DNA of 24,147 nt, from positions 1-24,147 of IMG/VR virus record IMGVR_UViG_3300018014_000013; one strand, written 5' to 3'. A program made the position numbers and the translations under genes. Every line of letters starts with the position of its first letter. The first letter of the stretch is position 1. Positions 13,580 through 20,550 of this stretch are shown piece after piece. This DNA comes from a virus. The notes below the pieces were generated by a model that was not told where the DNA came from, ran no database searches, and worked only from the letters and a program-made list of their open reading frames with translations.

Positions 13580-14118
13580 GATTCCCTCACTTCCCTTGGT
13601 TTCTCGGTACAAAACTCCAACGGGAGCGCGGTGTGCTTGGCCCGCACGCCCGGAACTGGCCCTTGGTGCGGGCATCCGCCATAGAGCCCCTTGGCCGTGT
13701 TGCAGTTATGGCAGAGCAGTTGAAAGCGGCCGTCCTTGGGATAGCCGTTCCTTGCCAGCCACAGATAGATCGCGCGACCGTAGCCCTTGAGTTCGCGGCG
13801 GTGCGCCTCGCCGTCATTGAACACGTGATCGATCGCCAGGAACTCCGGGGTCGTCTCTCCACAGCAAGCGCAGGCACCGCCGTACTCAGCCAGAACGCGC
13901 TCGCGACGCCTGCGCGCCCTTAGAATATTGCCCTCCCGGTGCTTACGGGAGTACGCCTGGCTTTGTAGGTTGTATTTGCGGGGGTTCTCGACGTAGCGCC
14001 GTTTGCGATCGGCCTTGACGCACTCTTTACACACGGAGTGATGGCCGTTGCCATGCGTGGCATCCGGGTAGAACTCGGCGTCGTCTTTGTCCGTCTGGCA
14101 CTTGCGGCAGAAGTACAC
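13564..14118 (-). CDS. Free-standing HNH endonuclease
   Basis: 184 residues from GTG 14118, overlapping the membrane-protein start by 16 bases. An N-terminal zinc pair (YFCRKCQTDKDDAEFYP, then HHSVCKECVKADRKRRY) is followed by a basic helix. The HNH core is ACACCGETTPEFLAIDHVFN, then FQLLCHNCNTAKGLYGGCPH. The Asp-His of IDH and the CHNCN segment supply the metal-binding and catalytic residues. Proteins with this double-zinc layout are common in tailed phages as homing or nicking enzymes. I see no duplicated neighbour segment around it, unlike the other two endonucleases here. Confidence 0.85.
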   Translation of the reverse strand: MYFCRKCQTDKDDAEFYPDATHGNGHHSVCKECVKADRKRRYVENPRKYNLQSQAYSRKHREGNILRARRRRERVLAEYGGACACCGETTPEFLAIDHVFNDGEAHRRELKGYGRAIYLWLARNGYPKDGRFQLLCHNCNTAKGLYGGCPHQGPVPGVRAKHTALPLEFCTEKPREVRESCAQL

Positions 14119-14120
14119 GG

Positions 14121-15194
14121 CTACCAGCCCTCGACCTTCCGGTCTTGGCAGAATATCTGCATTGGGAAGGTAACGCCGTGTTCCGGGGTGGCTATCCAGA
14201 ACGCCTGGTTGGCGGGCTCAAAGTCGAAGTTGTGTCCGTAGGCGAACTCGTCATAGCCCTTGAGCGCCCCCCCCGCGATGATGCCGCGGGACGGCAACCA
14301 GATGTGCTGGTGCCAGTGACCCAGCACCATGATATCGAACGGCTGGTCCGACGACATCGCACGCCGGGTCTTGCGGCTCGACCCCAAGAGGAGCGGCGAC
14401 AGCGCGCCGGCGATCCCCGTCCCGCCGTGGAACTGGTCGCCATGAGTGAGCACGTACCGCACACCGTAGCTCTGCACGTGGCAGTCCATGCCGTCGGGAA
14501 TCTGGAACGTGACCGCCTTGGACCCGGAGAAGTGTTTGGCGAGGTGACAGTACATGAGCCACTCGAAGGTGTCCCACGCCCTGTTCTTGTAGATCGGCTT
14601 GCGGCTCTGCCGCCCGTGGTTGCCGTAGGTGCAGGCGACGTGAACCTTGCCGTACTCGGTGGCCAGCCGGTCGATCGCGGCGGCCAGCAAGTCCTCCCAG
14701 AAGTCAACCGACCGGAGGATGGGGGCCTCGTTCGTCTCCCGAAGCTCCTGGTGGATGATCCCCGAGAAGATGTCCCCGCCGAACATCAGTAGGAACCCGT
14801 CGTAGGTCAGGCCGGAGAGGAACTCCCGAGACAGCATGATCGTCGTCTCGATGCAACGCTTCAGCCGGGAGACGGCGATCTCGCGGTTGTAGGCGTTCAG
14901 CCAGTCGATCTCCTCTGGCCGTGTAACCTCATCGAAGTGGGTGTCGGTCAGGAGCAGCGTCGGGGTCGCGTGAAAGACGCCCCGCTTGGCCTTGGTCGCC
15001 ATCCACTTAGGCGGCGTGATCTCTCTGGCAAGCGTGCGACCCGTGGCCTCGAGTCTGCGGGCTAGGTCGTCCCGCTCGGCGCTGACCGAACGCAGTCGCC
15101 GCTCGGCGGCCTTCGCCTCAGCGAGCTGACGCTGGAGCGAGATGGTGGCGCGCTCTAGTTCCTCAAGCCTCGAGAACTCCGCGAGGTCAGCCAC
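14121..15194 (-). CDS. Calcineurin-like metallophosphoesterase with N-terminal coiled coil
   Basis: 357 residues from GTG 15194. Residues 5-55 are heptad-like (EELERATISLQRQLAEAKAA). The dimetal motifs come in order: TDTHFD (Asp84, His86), FGGDIFSG (Asp141), TYGNHGR (Asn192, His193), LTHGDQFH (His251) and LGHWHQH (His293, His295). These are the signature residues of phosphoesterases such as SbcD/Mre11 nucleases and phage DNA phosphatases. The substrate cannot be told from sequence. The gene overlaps the preceding CxxC-HTH gene by eight bases and is followed by an HNH endonuclease, so a nucleic acid role is plausible. Confidence 0.85.
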   Translation of the reverse strand: MADLAEFSRLEELERATISLQRQLAEAKAAERRLRSVSAERDDLARRLEATGRTLAREITPPKWMATKAKRGVFHATPTLLLTDTHFDEVTRPEEIDWLNAYNREIAVSRLKRCIETTIMLSREFLSGLTYDGFLLMFGGDIFSGIIHQELRETNEAPILRSVDFWEDLLAAAIDRLATEYGKVHVACTYGNHGRQSRKPIYKNRAWDTFEWLMYCHLAKHFSGSKAVTFQIPDGMDCHVQSYGVRYVLTHGDQFHGGTGIAGALSPLLLGSSRKTRRAMSSDQPFDIMVLGHWHQHIWLPSRGIIAGGALKGYDEFAYGHNFDFEPANQAFWIATPEHGVTFPMQIFCQDRKVEGW

Positions 15195-15402
15195 GGGCGG
15201 CGTGCCCCTTGTGGAAGTGTTCGGCGATGCACGTCTCACCCACGGCCGGAGCGCCATCTGGATCGGCCGCCGTCCAGCGGGCCATCGTTCGGAAAGAGAC
15301 GCCCTTTAGGCGCGCCGCATGGATGTCGGCGAGCCGGGGGTGAACACAGACCTTACAGGGAGGCTTGGCCGCAGCGGCGGCGAACTCCTCGAGGGTGCTC
15401 AA
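15187..15402 (-). CDS. Small CxxCxHP DNA-binding-like protein, 71 aa
   Basis: TTG 15402 is preferred because GGAGG lies nine bases upstream and the codon overlaps the stop of a micro-ORF (TTGA). It contains CKVCVHPRLADIHAARLKG, then VSFRTMARWT and IAEHFHKGH. This follows the pattern of small phage and transposon proteins that join a CxxCxHP zinc site to a resolvase-like HTH and a final HxxxH. It is likely a DNA-binding regulator or accessory. Confidence 0.72.
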   Translation of the reverse strand: MSTLEEFAAAAAKPPCKVCVHPRLADIHAARLKGVSFRTMARWTAADPDGAPAVGETCIAEHFHKGHAARG

Positions 15403-15440
15403 ACCGCATCGCCTCCGTCGCACTCGCAGCCGAAGGTCAT
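15399..15440 (-). CDS. Putative 13-aa micro-ORF coupled on both sides
   Basis: ATG 15440 overlaps the preceding stop (ATGA) and has GAGGAAG upstream. Its own stop overlaps the next TTG start (TTGA). The peptide is MTFGCECDGGDAV. Its codons also contain the GGAGG site of the next gene. It probably works as a translational relay; a peptide function is unproven. Confidence 0.4.
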   Translation of the reverse strand: MTFGCECDGGDAV

Positions 15441-15718
15441 CGGAGCTTCCTCACGCGGACGATCGCACCCAACGGGATGGCAAAGCCGCCGTCATAGATG
15501 CACGGTCGCCTGCGAAACTCACCCCGCGTCTGGGTGAGCACCAACCGCCCCCGCCTGATCTCGTGGAGAAACCCTACGGTGAGGTACGTCCCCACGTCGG
15601 CCGCCGCCTTGCTGATATCCTTGGCCGTCGCCCATGCGGGCGAGGCTAGCGAGGCCGAATCGTCCCACTCCACCTGAACTCGTGTGCCCCGCTGGATGGC
15701 CTTGAGGTCAGCGGTCAC
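15437..15718 (-). CDS. Hypothetical protein, 93 aa, SH3-like beta fold
   Basis: GTG 15718 follows GGGAGGG by eight bases. The product is beta-rich with alternating charges: RGTRVQVEWDDSASLASPAW, then VGTYLTVGFLHEIRRGRLVL, then FAIPLGAIVRVRKLR. It reads like a small barrel. No family is recognised with confidence. Confidence 0.72.
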   Translation of the reverse strand: MTADLKAIQRGTRVQVEWDDSASLASPAWATAKDISKAAADVGTYLTVGFLHEIRRGRLVLTQTRGEFRRRPCIYDGGFAIPLGAIVRVRKLR

Positions 15719-15775
15719 GCGGATGCCCTCCCGGTGGGGTGGTGGGGCGGAGGTTTGCAGGCAGGCAGGAGGTCC

Positions 15776-15994
15776 CTATTCTCCCGTCCACGCCTCCGCC
15801 CCTGGGGACCAAGAGAAAGCGGGCCGGGGTGTTGCCCACACGCTCACCCGGCCCTTGACGCCGCGCATTTCCCCCGCCGCGATCTTGGCGCCCGTCAACG
15901 ACGCAGGGGTGTGGCAAAGAGAGACGGCGGGAGCGGAAGCGCACATCCCCCGAGGGCACAGGGGGTCGCGGGGCCGGAGCGCCGCGTGCGTCAT
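15776..15994 (-). CDS. Low-confidence ORF in a 298-base gap, 72 aa
   Basis: The gap 15,719-16,016 has two overlapping minus-strand frames. This one (ATG 15994) has the better third-position GC and a more protein-like end, GEMRGVKGRVSVWATPRPAF. The other starts at ATG 15998, ends at 15708, overlaps the next gene and is arginine/proline-rich. Neither has a strong ribosome site. One of them may be a gene, or the region may be a leader for the gene at 15,718. Confidence 0.3.
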   Translation of the reverse strand: MTHAALRPRDPLCPRGMCASAPAVSLCHTPASLTGAKIAAGEMRGVKGRVSVWATPRPAFSWSPGAEAWTGE

Positions 15995-16016
15995 TCATCG
16001 CTCACCGCCGCCCGCC

Positions 16017-16241
16017 TCACCAGACGTCCCCTGGGCCGTAGTCGCAGTCGCAGATACCGCACGGCCCTTCCTCGCCGTTGCCGTGGATGCATTCGTACTC
16101 TGCGGGCGGCGCGGCGCCATCTTCAGTGAGGCGGTCCCTAAGTTCATGAGCAATGTCCCGACACGGGGAACACAGCCAGCACTCGCCGGGGTGATACCAA
16201 AACGAGGCGGGGCGTCGCTGGCAACGCCAGCACAGCGGCAT
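16017..16241 (-). CDS. Zinc-ribbon protein, 74 aa
   Basis: The start is ATG 16241, with GAGGAACCG before it; an in-frame GTG at 16274 is an alternative. It contains CWRCQRRPASFWYHPGECWL, then CSPCRDIAHELRDRL, then ECIHGNGEEGPCGICDCDYG. The first half has a rubredoxin-like C-x2-C...C-x2-C set and the second half another cysteine cluster. It may be a DNA- or protein-binding accessory. Confidence 0.72.
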   Translation of the reverse strand: MPLCWRCQRRPASFWYHPGECWLCSPCRDIAHELRDRLTEDGAAPPAEYECIHGNGEEGPCGICDCDYGPGDVW

Positions 16242-16326
16242 CGGTTCCTCGTCCCCGTCGGACGGAGCCTCCACAACGAGGCCCCTGGGTACTGAAGTGC
16301 CATGGTGATCCCGATCACGAAACCGT

Positions 16327-16941
16327 TCACCGGGCCAGACGGCGGCCATCTTTCTCCCGCCCCGCGCTTGGGATCGCCTCAAACTCCGCCCCGGCCGCGA
16401 TCTCGCGCTCCTGGCGGCGTCGCATTTGGCGATCCGTGAGAACTAGGTAGGGAGGCTTAGGCCGTGTATAGGTAATTTGCGGCACCCAAGGAGCTCCCTC
16501 ACTAACTACCCCTTTGCGGTGTCCTACTAATCTGTGTAGGTTGTCCAGCCCTCGGCGAACGTGAGAGTTGGCATTCCAGCGAGAGGTCCGCATCTCATCG
16601 GCAATGGCCGGGCCCTCCCAACCGAGCAGGTACAGGGATACCGCCTGGCGCTGTTTCTCGGTAACCCCGGCGGCCTCGTAGATGTCCTCAGCGTCCCGCC
16701 AGCCATGCTCGGCCATGATGCGCTCATTGTCGCTAGACATGAGGATCGGCGGGGGGGCATCCTGATACGCCTGTACGTCGGCGGGCCAGCTGTCCCGGCC
16801 CCAAATGAGCGCATCGCAGACAGCCGCGGCCAGCGCCACATCCTCCGGCATCCCCCGATAGGCACGGTCGGGGGAAACGGGCACCCCGCCGCCATCATAG
16901 GGGCTGAGACGCGTGTCCTCGGGCCAGGGGGGCGAGGTCAT
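16327..16941 (-). CDS. HTH protein, sigma region 4-like
   Basis: 204 residues from ATG 16941, with GAGGTGG upstream. Around residues 90-145 it reads AAGVTEKQRQAVSLYLLGWE, then PAIADEMRTSRWNANSHVRR, then LDNLHRLVGHRKG. This resembles the sigma-70 region 4/LuxR type HTH, in which 'TxxQRxAV' precedes a recognition helix. A basic tail (DRQMRRRQEREI) follows. It may regulate phage transcription. Its N-terminus (MTSPPWPEDTRLSPYDGGG) is echoed by the micro-ORF just upstream. Confidence 0.7.
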   Translation of the reverse strand: MTSPPWPEDTRLSPYDGGGVPVSPDRAYRGMPEDVALAAAVCDALIWGRDSWPADVQAYQDAPPPILMSSDNERIMAEHGWRDAEDIYEAAGVTEKQRQAVSLYLLGWEGPAIADEMRTSRWNANSHVRRGLDNLHRLVGHRKGVVSEGAPWVPQITYTRPKPPYLVLTDRQMRRRQEREIAAGAEFEAIPSAGREKDGRRLAR

Positions 16942-17000
16942 CCCGGTCGCCCACCTCGATCGTAGGGGGAGAGCGTGGCGTCGAGGGACCAGGAGGTCAC
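16938..17000 (-). pseudogene. 20-codon micro-ORF, partial copy of the next gene's N-terminus
   Basis: GTG 17000 overlaps the preceding stop (GTGA) and its own stop overlaps the next start (ATGA). It reads MTSWSLDATLSPYDRGGRPG. The next gene starts MTSPPWPEDTRLSPYDGGG. With a two-residue gap, 13 of 20 positions match, including LSPYD and GG. I infer a partial tandem duplication or the stub of a lost inserted element. An AGGGG box lies before the GTG, so it may still be translated. Confidence 0.5.
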
Positions 17001-17668
17001 GCCCCGTCCCCTAGATACTCGCCGCACCAAGCTGCATAAGCGGCCAAATAGTTGATTGCGTCGAGCACGGTGTCATCCTTCCACGGGCCGATCATCCGCG
17101 AGAGCTTCACGTCCACCATCGCGGCCACGATCAGCAGCCGCTTCTCGGCCGGGGTTAGGGCGATGAGTTCCACGTCCGTGCCGTGGTGGCCCTGTTGCTC
17201 CGAGATGCCCCGCAGCGTCGCGTCCAGAAACGCCGTCCGTAGGTTCGCCTCGGACCATGTGTCCTGGTACTCCCCTCCCCGCTGGTTACTGATCAAGAGA
17301 CAGCGGTTGAGGGTGGAATCGACTGCGCGGTTAAAAGCGTGGGTACTGACGGTCGGTTTCGGCGCGATCCCAGCGCAAAGCTCGCTGTCGATCTCGCTCC
17401 ATCCGGCGAGGGGAGAATGGGACTTGCACGAAGGATACTCATACCGGCGCGGTTCCATGGCCTCACCGTCGGGAGGCTCTACCCAGGAGGTGCCGTTCCA
17501 GTGGGTGCGCTCGGCGGTCGGGTGGGACGTACATGTCGGGTATTTCCACTGACGCGGGGCAGGCTCGGCTGCACAGTGGTACGGCGGGTCGCCAAGGATC
17601 TCGCGATGGCGCCGCCCCGTCGCGGGGTTGATGCAGTCGCACAATTGGGCGGAAGTGTGCTTAGGCAT
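16997..17668 (-). CDS. Hypothetical protein, Cys/His N-terminus with helical nucleotide-metabolism-like C-terminus
   Basis: 223 residues from ATG 17668, overlapping the deoxyribosyltransferase-like gene by eight bases. Residues 1-100 hold repeated Cys/His pairs (YPTCTSHPTAERTHWNG, YPSCKSHSPLAGWSE), which look like two related short units. The C-terminal half is helical: ALTPAEKRLLIVAAMVDVKL, then SRMIGPWKDDTVLDAINYLA. That end recalls phage proteins of the DUF6378/MazG-like kind, whose final helix reads D-x2-D-x2-NYLA-like; I am not certain. A nucleotide-related role would suit its neighbour. Confidence 0.65.
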   Translation of the reverse strand: MPKHTSAQLCDCINPATGRRHREILGDPPYHCAAEPAPRQWKYPTCTSHPTAERTHWNGTSWVEPPDGEAMEPRRYEYPSCKSHSPLAGWSEIDSELCAGIAPKPTVSTHAFNRAVDSTLNRCLLISNQRGGEYQDTWSEANLRTAFLDATLRGISEQQGHHGTDVELIALTPAEKRLLIVAAMVDVKLSRMIGPWKDDTVLDAINYLAAYAAWCGEYLGDGA

Positions 17669-18116
17669 CTAGCGCCTCCAAGAACTCCGCCCAGGTGGGA
17701 TACCGCTCCCATTCGCCTAAGCTGTGGAAGATGTTCTCGGCGGGGCCGACGATGACAAGGGGCGACGTAACCGCGCCACACTCACCGTTCCAGAGCTTGC
17801 GGTCCCGGTGGAAGCCCCACGCATAGCCGCTCTCGAAGTGGCGTCCGCCCCTGCCCGACTGCGGCGGGGGTGCCGTGAAGGCCACGAACACGTCGCAAGC
17901 TTCGATGTCCTCGATGTCATCCTCTGCGAAGGGTCGCGCCTGTTCGACGGGGACGGGGCCACCCGACTGCACCAGACGAGCAGCCTCCACCCCGTGCACC
18001 TGATGCTCACCGAGGAGCCATCGGGCGGGGACGGTGTGTCCTCGTGCCTCTAGGTCAGAGCGGTAGCCGCAGAGTTCCTCTCGGCGGTTGTACTGGGCGG
18101 CGAGATAGAAGATCAT
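17661..18116 (-). CDS. Nucleoside 2-deoxyribosyltransferase-like protein
   Basis: 151 residues from ATG 18116, overlapping the preceding stop (ATGA). It begins MIFYLAAQYNRREELCGYRS, a first beta strand and active-site Tyr/Arg region seen in this superfamily. The middle is EDDIEDIEACDVFVAFTAPP, with a conserved acidic Asp-Val pair. Then comes GRGGRHFESGYAWGFHRDRK, where Glu is the likely catalytic residue, and SPLVIVGPAENIFHSL. Members exchange bases between deoxynucleosides or cleave the glycosidic bond. In phages they may serve DNA base modification or nucleotide salvage. Confidence 0.8.
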   Translation of the reverse strand: MIFYLAAQYNRREELCGYRSDLEARGHTVPARWLLGEHQVHGVEAARLVQSGGPVPVEQARPFAEDDIEDIEACDVFVAFTAPPPQSGRGGRHFESGYAWGFHRDRKLWNGECGAVTSPLVIVGPAENIFHSLGEWERYPTWAEFLEALDA

Positions 18117-18397
18117 CGCTGACGCGGGTCGCCCCGCTTGATGGTGACCCGAAGGTCCCATGCGTCAGGGATCGACGTGACGTCGGTTCCACCCTGGGCA
18201 CGGATGATCGAGCAGAACTCCTCAAGGTCGGCCACGCAACAGGACCGTCGCTCAATGTAGCCCCCGGCCCAGGGGTAGATCTTGGTGGTGGCCACGGGTC
18301 CGTGATGGCCACACCGCACGGTTACCTCCGTGCCCGCCTCAATGACGGTTGCCTCGGCCACCTCCAGTTCCGTGGGCGGCTTTGCCTTACGTCGCAC
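18113..18397 (-). CDS. Hypothetical protein, 94 aa
   Basis: GTG 18397 has a perfect GGAGGGAG site seven bases upstream, inside the end of the previous gene. The product is VRRKAKPPTELEVAEATVIE, then VRCGHHGPVATTKIYPWAGG, then EEFCSIIRAQGGTDVTSIPD. A CGHHG turn and a later CC may bind metal. The family is not recognised. Confidence 0.72.
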   Translation of the reverse strand: MRRKAKPPTELEVAEATVIEAGTEVTVRCGHHGPVATTKIYPWAGGYIERRSCCVADLEEFCSIIRAQGGTDVTSIPDAWDLRVTIKRGDPRQR

Positions 18398-18662
18398 GTA
18401 TCTCCCTCCGTTGGCGCGCGGTCTCTGCGGCTTGCTTGACCTTCCCGTCCTCCCGATGCCGTGAGCGGACCATCCGTCGGATGTCGGTCCGGCTCGGTCC
18501 CGGCGAGGGGACAGGGCGGGGCTTCTCGGGCAGGGCGTCAGCCTTGACCCTTGCGGAGTTCCATGCGTCTGCCTTGACCTGTGCCGCCTCGATGTGAGAC
18601 GCAAGAGCCGCCCCGCTCAGGGAGGGTCGTTTGCTGCGCTTGGGGGCGGCTCCTGATCTCAC
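18387..18662 (-). CDS. Basic helical protein, 91 aa, first gene of the left arm, leaderless start
   Basis: A longer frame starts at ATG 18671, but that codon lies within the -10 element TGATAGGAT. GTG 18662 begins eight bases after the hexamer, the same geometry as at 11222 and 21110, so it is preferred. The protein is strongly basic: AAPKRSKRPSLSGAALASHI, then RRMVRSRHREDGKVKQAAET. It may bind nucleic acid. The function is unknown. Confidence 0.65.
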   Translation of the reverse strand: MRSGAAPKRSKRPSLSGAALASHIEAAQVKADAWNSARVKADALPEKPRPVPSPGPSRTDIRRMVRSRHREDGKVKQAAETARQRREIRAT

Positions 18663-18669
18663 AGACGGC

Positions 18670-18678
18670 ATCCTATCA
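18670..18678 (-). promoter_or_regulatory. Leftward extended -10 promoter
   Basis: Read leftward the site is TGATAGGAT, a consensus-like extended -10, with GTG 18662 eight bases further on. It would start the left-arm transcript as a leaderless mRNA. It faces the rightward promoter at 18,738 across about 60 bases. Confidence 0.5.
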
Positions 18679-18737
18679 CGCCGAACACCCGTGCGCTACC
18701 CCTTTCGGGAAGATGGCCACACATTGGCCGCCGGCCG

Positions 18738-18746
18738 TGCTATGCT
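18738..18746 (+). promoter_or_regulatory. Rightward extended -10 promoter
   Basis: TGCTATGCT is an extended -10, identical to the site before the gene at 9133. It stands 35 bases before GTG 18782. This transcript would have a short leader with a GGAGG site (18771-18775). No convincing -35 is seen. Confidence 0.5.
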
Positions 18747-18781
18747 CCCCCCGTCGTATTCGGACCAGCGGGAGGCAGGCC

Positions 18782-19018
18782 GTGCCCAGTCAACCCCGGA
18801 TGAGGACGATCCGCCGATGTAGGGCGCGGCTCGCCGCCCTCGCGGTGAGCAGGTTCATCAACGAGCACGGGGTTCCGCCGACCTCCCTCCAAGTGGGGGT
18901 GGCGTTGGGGATGAGCGAGAGGACCGCCCGCCGGCGTCTTGCCGACGCGAGGACGCTGGGGCTCATCGTGGAGGGGCCATGGCCCGCGAACATGCCCCTG
19001 CCGGGGTCGCCAGCATGA
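18782..19018 (+). CDS. Small winged-helix DNA-binding protein, 78 aa
   Basis: GTG 18782, with GGAGG six bases before it. The fold is helix-turn-helix then wing: VSRFINEHGVPPTSLQVGVA, then LGMSERTARRRLADARTLGL. The 'MSERTARRRLADARTLGLI' segment is a typical recognition helix of LexA/MarR/replication-initiator winged helices. As first gene of the right arm, next to both divergent promoters, it could be their regulator or an early gene. Confidence 0.78.
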   Translation: MPSQPRMRTIRRCRARLAALAVSRFINEHGVPPTSLQVGVALGMSERTARRRLADARTLGLIVEGPWPANMPLPGSPA

Positions 19019-19587
19019 GCGCCTGTGACGGCGGCTGCGGTCGCACCGTGGAGGGGCGGTTCCACTACTGCCCGGTGTGCGTCGCCCTCCGGGAGATCGA
19101 GCAGAACCACCAGTACCGGAGGCGTCGGGCTCGCCAGCAGCACGGAACCCGCTGCCGCTGCGGCGCTGATCTGTTCGGGGAAGCCAAGTTCTGCCCGTCC
19201 TGCCGCACCATCCGCCGACAAGAGGCGTGGCGAGAGCACCACCCTGCCTCAGCCCCCAAGCCCACGCCCCCACCCCGCGCCGCCTTCCTGTGCGAGCACG
19301 GCCGGAGCTGCCCCTACCGCTGCCGGAAGTGCGGGCTGCACGTCTCCGACGCACTCCCGGACATCTACTGGCTGGGGGAGAGCCTGAGCACCCGCCACCT
19401 GTGTGCGGTCTGCGAGAAGGAGCAGACGGACGGTCACGCCCTGGTCTGCGCCCCCCGGACCGCCGGGGAACAGATCACGGCGGAGAGCAGCGTCATCTAC
19501 GTCCCGGAGCGCACCTGGCACCCGCCGTCTCAGGCGAGGCAGATCTACTCCTGGGGGCACAATGGCCAGCGGGGGGCGACGGCATGA
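19015..19587 (+). CDS. Zinc-rich protein, 190 aa, several CxxC/CxC clusters
   Basis: ATG 19015 overlaps the preceding stop (ATGA). The clusters run MSACDGGCG and HYCPVC, then RCRCGADLFGEAKFCPSC, then CEHGRSCPYRCRKCGLHVSD and finally HLCAVC. That is probably three or four zinc sites. The tail is SSVIYVPERTWHPPSQARQI. The rest is charged linker. It may bind nucleic acid. No specific family is recognised. Confidence 0.75.
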   Translation: MSACDGGCGRTVEGRFHYCPVCVALREIEQNHQYRRRRARQQHGTRCRCGADLFGEAKFCPSCRTIRRQEAWREHHPASAPKPTPPPRAAFLCEHGRSCPYRCRKCGLHVSDALPDIYWLGESLSTRHLCAVCEKEQTDGHALVCAPRTAGEQITAESSVIYVPERTWHPPSQARQIYSWGHNGQRGATA

Positions 19588-19733
19588 GCGGCCCCCTTGC
19601 CGCTGGCCTCGCCCTGATCGCGCTCGGGCTCTACCTGCTCTGCCCCTCGCTGTGGGTGATCGTTGCCCTGGTATTCGGGGTGGCTGTGTTCGTAGGGTTC
19701 GATTGGAGCACAGAAGGCCATCCGCATGGCTGA
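19584..19733 (+). CDS. Two-span membrane protein, 49 aa
   Basis: ATG 19584 overlaps the preceding stop (ATGA) and the end overlaps the next start by eight bases. The spans are LAAGLALIALGLYLLC and LWVIVALVFGVAVFVGF, with tail DWSTEGHPHG. No function is assigned. Confidence 0.7.
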   Translation: MSGPLAAGLALIALGLYLLCPSLWVIVALVFGVAVFVGFDWSTEGHPHG

Positions 19734-20550
19734 GCAGTACGTCAAGGTGGAAACGCGCATCCTCGGTCACCCAAAGTTCCTTGGGCTCTCCATGGCCGCT
19801 CGAGGTGTCTGGTTGACAGGGTTGCTCTATGCCAAGGGTCAATTGACCGGGGGCCGCGTTCAAGCGTTCGCCATGGACTTTGCCACGGGTTGCGGTCCCG
19901 CTGAGGACGAGTGGATTCAGGAACTACTCGAACACGGGCTCTGGGCGGTGGCTGGCGATGGCGACGGGTGGGTGATCCACGGATACTCAGACCACCAGAC
20001 AGACCCGGACTTCGCCGCGATGGGACGGCATTCCGCCGCCTCCCGCCGTGCACGCTATGGGACAGCCCAACCCCCAGCACCCGAACGCATCCCGAACGAT
20101 CCTTCGGTACCCGTTCCGAACGTAGTTCGACCGAACGTCCCGAAGGAAACAGAGACAGGAGACAGGAGACAGGAGACAGATATACACGTCTCCCTCTCTC
20201 CCGATGACGTGACGCGCATCTGGAACGAGAACCGGGGACCGTTGCCTGGGCTCCGCAAGACACCCGAGACGGGGGAACTCGCTCGTCTCTTGGAGCGGGC
20301 GCTGGTATGGTTCACCGGAGATGCCGAGGCGATGGCCCGTTCCGTCCGCCGTGTGGCGGGGGATGAGCACTATCAGGCCGAACGGTACGGGTTCCAAGCA
20401 TGGGCGAGGCACCTTGACCGCTGGGACGACCCCGGGGAGCAGCACATAAATGGCGGCAACTTTATGCCACTTGCCGATCCCCTCCCCGCCGAGATCGACC
20501 CCGAGGGGCAGGCGAGAATCCATGAGCTGTTGGCGGGGGCGGGGATGTGA
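19726..20550 (+). CDS. Replication initiator or replisome organizer
   Basis: 274 residues from ATG 19726. The N-terminus (YVKVETRILGHPKFLGLSMA, then GVWLTGLLYAKGQLTGG, then WVIHGYSDHQTDP) matches the winged-helix start of phage replisome organizers. Residues 100-155 are a disordered linker (RIPNDPSVPVPNVVRPN...) whose DNA carries tandem repeats, described separately. The C-terminal domain is helical (RLLERALVWFTGDAEAMARS, YGFQAWARHLDRWDD) and may load the helicase. The gene lies two genes upstream of the DnaB-like helicase. The initiator assignment follows from the N-terminal domain and this context. Confidence 0.75.
   Translation: MAEQYVKVETRILGHPKFLGLSMAARGVWLTGLLYAKGQLTGGRVQAFAMDFATGCGPAEDEWIQELLEHGLWAVAGDGDGWVIHGYSDHQTDPDFAAMGRHSAASRRARYGTAQPPAPERIPNDPSVPVPNVVRPNVPKETETGDRRQETDIHVSLSPDDVTRIWNENRGPLPGLRKTPETGELARLLERALVWFTGDAEAMARSVRRVAGDEHYQAERYGFQAWARHLDRWDDPGEQHINGGNFMPLADPLPAEIDPEGQARIHELLAGAGM
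20081..20200 (+). other. Candidate replication origin inside the initiator gene
   Basis: CCGAACG occurs at 20081, 20092, 20116 and 20131. Then GAGACAG repeats four times without interruption (20152-20179), followed by ATATACAC. GGAGAC (20172-20177) and GTCTCC (20188-20193) form a hairpin with a ten-base AT-rich loop. These sit in the linker of the initiator gene, like iterons in the lambda O gene. Function is inferred from layout. Confidence 0.45.

Noticed and set aside
15995-16330. Minus-strand ORF beginning GTG 16330 with a GTGA overlap
   Set aside because: The overlapping frame ending at 16017 has clear zinc-ribbon cysteines; this one is Arg/Ala-rich without motifs.
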